From: Spirogloea muscicola
Lineage: Eukaryota; Streptophyta; Zygnematophyceae; Spirogloeales; Spirogloeaceae
Reading direction: 5' to 3'
DNA length: 10,873 nt
Assembly (NCBI GenBank): GCA_009602725.1
Contig: WELB01000078.1
Location: forward strand, 206,657-217,529
This document shows positions 6,921-10,873 of this stretch, piece after piece. The translations under genes and the position numbers were made by a program. The notes under the pieces are model-generated. The model did no database searches. It saw only the letters and a program-made list of their open reading frames with translations, and was not told the origin of the DNA. The first letter of the stretch is position 1, and every line of letters begins with the position of its first letter.

Positions 6921-9900
6921 TGGTGGCTGGGAGAGGCCAGCCCAAAAGAATGGACAAGGTCTGAAGGAGTCGGAGTGCTAAGGACTGAGACAGCAGTAAG
7001 CGAACTCTCAGTAACCTCTCGTCAGTAGAAGCAAATCTGAGTAGCTAGCAGGCGGAAAGACGTCGCCCTGACGGAAGCCGGAGGCCGCCGCCAGAGCGCG
7101 GCCTGCGCGCAAGTGGACCGCAAAAGCTAGGGACCGCTGCAAAGAGACGGCCAGGCGCATCCGGAAAACTTGGGCGAGGGACCCGGCGACATGGAAGCCA
7201 GGCTGCTCGCCCTGCTGCCCGGGGCGGCGGGCCGCTGCCCGCCGCGCAAGGCGGTGAAGTAGGTCAAGCCATTTGGCTCCAAAGGCGCCGTGTACGTCGA
7301 TGGCGAGTGGGACAAACTCGTCGCCTACCGGGTGATCCGAGTACTTGCGATCCTTCGCGTCGGCTGCTTGGCGGACGGCGTAGCCCGCCTCCTCCGCCGA
7401 GCGTGTAGCGCTCCTGGAATCCAAGGAGTCCGTTGTGACGCGTCGGCAATGAGCCGAGGCCCCCCGCCGAGCGCGCTAGCGACGAGATTGGCGCGCCGTG
7501 TGTGGAGGCGGCCGTCCGCCCCAGCAGTCAGAGGCATGATGCTGGAGTTCTCCAGTGCCACAGTGTAACCGGCTTCGACAAATATGCCGAACATCGCGTT
7601 CCGGAGCAGGTCGTGTGTGCCGGTCCGCTCCCCTCCCCGTGCGCACCGGAGCATATGGGCCGCCAGTGACACCGCGTCCGGGCTGCGCTCGCCGCACTCG
7701 CATTGTTGTACTCCACCTAGGCATGGTGGGTGGAGGCCGAGTAGGCGGTGCACCGCCGTCCGGAATGCATCGTCCGGCATCCGAAGCGCGTCGTGGATCG
7801 GCAGAGCAGACAGCCAAGCAGCCGCCCCTGGTGAGGACGCCGAGAGCAGTCGCGCGCGCCCCCGGAGGTCGGCTGGAGGCAAAAGCCCCAGCGCCGTGGA
7901 GAAAGACGCCGCATCTACCTCCGCCATGAAGCGAGCTTGGGCCTGCAGGTCGGCCGTGCGCGCGAGGAGAGCGAACGGGACGGCCTGTGGCACCAGGGCC
8001 GGGTGATCCGCAAGCAGCTCATCCCGGGCTGAGCGGAGAGCCGTCTGGAATGGCAACGTGCCAGTCTCCACGTCCGTGGCCGCCTGCTCCAGGAGGCGAC
8101 CCCCATGCCGGATGAAGCGCTGGGCCACCGAAGCCGCAACCTGCGCCCAACTCCCCAGGTGTGCTGCCCGGCAGGCACGTGCCAGTGGACGGCAGCCCAG
8201 ACCCCCTCGGCTCACAGGCAGGGAAGCCTGGTGCACAGCAGCCGGCGTTTCCAGGAAGGCCGGGTGTTGGACCAGGGCCGCTGTGCTGGCCAGGATACCT
8301 GCATCGAAGGTTGCATAGGCGGCCTGCGTCGCCGGGGAGGGGGGAAGGGCTCGAGCCAGGTACAGGGGACGGTGGGCAATGCTGCGCGTCAGCATGGCAA
8401 GCCCTAGCTGCATGTCGTGCAGCTCAGGGAGGCGGGCCGCCGGCTTGAGATGCTCCTGCAGCTTGCTGCGCAGCTGCTCGTCCACGAAGGCAGGTGAGCC
8501 CAATGGAACCCCGAGGAGTGTGAGGCCCCCGGCTGGTGTCTGACAGCCGGAGGGGAGGCGGAGGAGGGCTGGCAACCCTTGTGGGGACCAGGCACTGCAC
8601 TTCGACGCTCGGATGTCCAGGCTGATCTCCTTCAGCTGCTCCTCGAGCGTGGCGAAGGCAGCCAAGACCTGGTCTGGTTGCCTGACCAGGGTGGTGTCGT
8701 CGGCATACGTGGGCATGAGGACGCCCGGGTGAGCAGCTGCCGTGGCCTTCAGGGCGCGGTCGTGGGCCAGCGCGTAGAAAAACCCCGCCAGCCGGTCCCC
8801 CTGACGCGTGCCCGTGGAAGACTGAAGGACCTCCACCCCTCTGGCTCCATGCCGCCATAGGAGATCACGGGCTGGCCGTAGCCCAGCCGAAAGAACGGCA
8901 GCAGGGTGGGGAAGGCCGCACGGAGCTCCTCGGCGACTGTGGCGCGGTCGACGCAGTTAAAGGCATTGCGGACGTCCACCGCCAGCACGACCCACTCGGG
9001 GTGCAAGTCGAGGGAAGCCCGCACCCCATGGACCACCGCCTCGCCGCCGCTCCGCAGGCCTGCGCCATACTGGTGTGGCGCCAGGTGTGTCTGGGCCGCA
9101 TCGGCGTGCTGTTGCCGAAGTGCTCGACCCACCAGGCGGTACAGGACCTCGCCGATGGCAATGGGGCGGACGCCGCCATTGACCTTGCTGAGGGCCAGCA
9201 GGGTGCTGACACAGAGCACACCGCGGATGCTGGCAGGGACGTGATCCCGGGCCATGTGTTGGCACACCTGGTGCAGCGCCCGAAAGTCCACCTCGTCCCC
9301 CTCGAGAAAGAGCTCCCTCAAATGCTCCGTAACCATGCGCGAGGGGCCACCTGCAGCTGCGCGCCGGCTGGTGATGCAGGGCCTTGCGGAGGGCTGCCGC
9401 ATCCAGGGCCACCTCCTCCGGCGGGACATAGGAAGCCAGCCACGAAGGCAGGGGAGAGCGTGCCGGGGGGTGGAGGGACGAGAGGGCTTGCCGCGTGTCC
9501 TCAATCGCCGGCGCCAACACCGAATCATCCAGTGCCTGGACTGCTCTCGAGAGCTCCCCGGCATGGCCATACCGGAGAGCGCGGCGGACACTGGCCGCCC
9601 TGTCAGGCGATGGCACTGTCTGCGAAGTGCGGCGGCCGGCTGTGGCCGCAGCCACGGCAGCGTCATGCCGCGCCAGAAGCTCCTCCCATCGCCCGCACTC
9701 AAAGAGGTAGATGCGGTCCAGGAGCAGCTGGCGGCCTTGGCCGTGGCCCTGGGGGGGTGCTCGCCCGAGCAGCAGCCTGGGGAAGAGGATGAACACTTTC
9801 CAGGCGGCGGAGTCGCTGTGGTCGTCCACAATTCGCTGCAGAACAGGGCGGAGGGCGCGGCGCAGGTGTGGGCGCGCCCACCGCGGCACGTGGCGCAGGA

Positions 9901-10492
9901 GTGGGAGAGCCTCCTGCCGGTGGACCGCATCCAGGTCAAGGTCCGCCGCCCATTGCCAGTGGTGGGGACCTGGTGGGGTCGGCCCTGGTGGGACACGCCG
10001 GCCTTCGTTGCCCCCGCGGCCGCGGCCGCCCGCAGCGGACGTGGACCGCGCCTGCGCAGCACAATTGGCGTGCTGCTTGCAGGCGCGCTCATGCAAGGTC
10101 CGACCACGCCGAGATGGCCAGGGGCGCTGACAGTGCCGGCATCGGAGAGGCTCAGACAAAGGAAGCGGCGGCGAGGACGAGGCAGGTGGCTGGCTCGGCG
10201 GAGGTGGGCGCGGGGGAGGCGGCGGCGACCACGGCGGCGACGGAGGTGACGCTGGCGTCGGCGACGGCGGCGGGGAAGGCGGCGGCGGGGAGGGTAAGGG
10301 TGGTGACGACGGCGGAGCGGGTGTAGACGGAGAAGAGGATGGTGGGGGCGGCGGCTCGGCGGGTTGTTGCAGCTGCGGCCCTTCTGCCACGGGAGGCGCA
10401 CACACAGGAAAATCAAAGCCAGCATCGCGCCCGATGGACTGGGTATCCTGTGGAATGGGCGGGTGCACCTCTGTGGGCCCTTCACATGTCAA
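6921..10492 (-). mobile_element. Non-LTR retrotransposon, R2-like architecture with restriction-like endonuclease, near full length
   Basis: One long minus-strand coding region (10492 to 7008) is followed about 30 bases later by the family's 3' tail. That tail (6921-6976) has a CTCCGACTCCTTCAGACC core, TTGTCCATTCTTTT, and a perfect 6-bp hairpin whose arms lie at 6925-6930 and 6937-6942. Domain order (N-terminal C2H2 finger, RT, Cys/His knuckle, C-terminal endonuclease) is that of single-ORF, early-branching non-LTR elements such as the R2 group. No apurinic endonuclease, LTRs, integrase or RNase H were seen. 10493-10651 is the presumed 5' UTR. No poly(A) or target-site duplication could be identified with confidence. 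Confidence 0.85.
7008..10492 (-). pseudogene. Retrotransposon ORF: zinc finger, reverse transcriptase, CCHC knuckle, endonuclease; three frameshifts
   Basis: The chosen start is ATG at 10490-10492; about 1,160 codons if frames are joined. Residues 45-115 are Pro/Ser repeats, then a C2H2 finger (C118, C121, H134, H141; spacing 2-12-6). RT motifs follow: LLALSKVNGGVRPIAIGEV; VLAVDVRNAFN (catalytic Asp codon 8974-8976); TGTRQGDRLAG, where the usual Pro after GD is Arg; YADD (8696-8707); and LGVPLGS. Further on lie a knuckle with CEC, H and C (about 7610-7706), then the endonuclease region: RRANLV (7490-7510; relatives usually have Asp where Asn is), RLIADAS, and RKYSDHP with FVPLAIDVHGAFG. The protein ends LLLLTRGY, TGA 7008-7010. 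Frame breaks: near 9355-9368 (one extra base or two missing), at the G run 8837-8842 (one base missing) and near 7424-7440 (one base missing). Everything else is open, so the copy is young or the breaks are assembly errors. Confidence 0.88.
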
Positions 10493-10651
10493 GGGCGGAG
10501 GTGGGAGAGCGGGTGCTCATTGCTTCTCATGGGCGGGAGGCGATATGTGCTCCTCCGGGATTGGCTCCGGAGCTGAATCGGCCCGGACAGAAGCGAGGGG
10601 AGACGGGGATGGCGGGGGAGGCGACGGCACTGATAGAGAGAAACCCGCGAA

Positions 10652-10715
10652 GGGGGCGGGGGCGCGGGCTGTGAACAAGACCCTAAGTTTGAAAGAGTTG
10701 ACAAGGTCCGAAAGT
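10652..10715 (-). repeat. Solo 3'-tail unit just upstream of the main element
   Basis: Read on the minus strand: GGCACTTTCGGACC, TTGTCAACTCTTTC, a diverged stretch, then GTTCACAGCCCGCGCCCCCG. It matches the tail that follows the element's ORF but has no ORF end before it. Its 3' end lies about 160 bases before the main element's start codon. Confidence 0.65.
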
Positions 10716-10873
10716 GCCTCTTTCCCTGCAGCGAGCTACTCAGACCTGATGTTGCTCACTCGTGGGTACTGAGCTTTCCTCTGCATCGTTTCTGTTCTGC
10801 CATAGCCTCTTCAGGCCCCGCAGTCGCTGCTTAGCTCGTAGTTTGGCCCCTTCGAACCTTGTCAATTCTTTTC
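10712..10873 (+). mobile_element. 5'-truncated retrotransposon copy with intact 3' UTR start (copy D)
   Basis: AGTGCCTCTTTCCCTGCAGC onward matches copy A and encodes SASFPAASYSDLMLLTRGY with TGA at 10770-10772, the end of the element's ORF. The following 100 bases are 3' UTR, with CAGTCGCTGCTTAGC and the tail core TTTGGCCCCTTCGAACC and TTGTCAATTC. It is cut by the window end before the hairpin. The truncation point abuts an opposite-strand tail. Confidence 0.8.

Noticed and set aside
9001-10249. Plus-strand ORFs of 263 and 331 codons
   Set aside because: Antisense to the RT coding region; no motifs, and the opposite strand carries clear RT motifs.
1-10873. tRNA genes, rRNA, CRISPR arrays, bacterial operon signals
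   Set aside because: No cloverleaf, rRNA segment or regularly spaced repeat-spacer pattern was seen; the spliced genes and LINE show eukaryotic nuclear DNA.

Overview
The window looks like nuclear DNA from a green alga, most likely a chlorophyte and possibly trebouxiophyte-like. Four things suggest this. There is an intron-rich nuclear gene for plastid ribosomal protein L1 that closely resembles plant and algal PRPL1. There is a TGTAA motif, the usual chlorophyte polyadenylation signal, downstream of the first gene, and another downstream of PRPL1. Several segments are GC-rich, with CCG microsatellite and Ser-Pro-rich coding. Non-LTR retrotransposon copies make up much of the second half. The assignment is by motif reading only; no search was possible.

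Layout. 1-1000 (+): a CCG microsatellite, then a two-exon gene (186-252 joined to 533-933) for a small secreted protein with a signal peptide and 14 Asn-X-Ser/Thr sequons in about 80 residues. A strong 3' UTR hairpin and a TGTAA signal follow. 1000-1920: AT-richer DNA with no recognised gene, holding an in-frame pair of short ORFs (1215-1598) and the presumed PRPL1 3' UTR. 1925-3917 (-): PRPL1 in at least seven exons, reconstructed splice site by splice site. Its transit-peptide exon contains an ambiguous base and a frame break. Intron 2 holds a ~70-bp tandem repeat and intron 1 holds four 9-bp repeats.

4130-10873: a retrotransposon graveyard. The main copy (about 6921-10492, minus strand) is a nearly full-length single-ORF non-LTR element. 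In order it has a Pro/Ser-rich N-terminus with a C2H2 finger, an RT domain with all three catalytic Asp, a Cys/His knuckle and a C-terminal restriction-like endonuclease region, broken by three single-base frameshifts. At least four short 5'-truncated copies of its 3' end lie around it (4372-4724 +, 5945-6115 +, 6499-6629 -, 10712-10873 +). A conserved non-coding 3' tail of about 55-70 bp follows the ORF end. Its core resembles CCTTCGGACCTTGTCAATTC and it ends in a GGGCTG/CAGCCC hairpin. It recurs about ten times, several times in tandem, and one copy sits just upstream of PRPL1. 5169-5906 (-) is an unrecognised 245-codon ORF.

The host genes (secreted glycoprotein and PRPL1) appear unrelated in function. 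The striking theme is the retrotransposon family with its repeated hairpin tail module and its tendency to nest next to its own tails.
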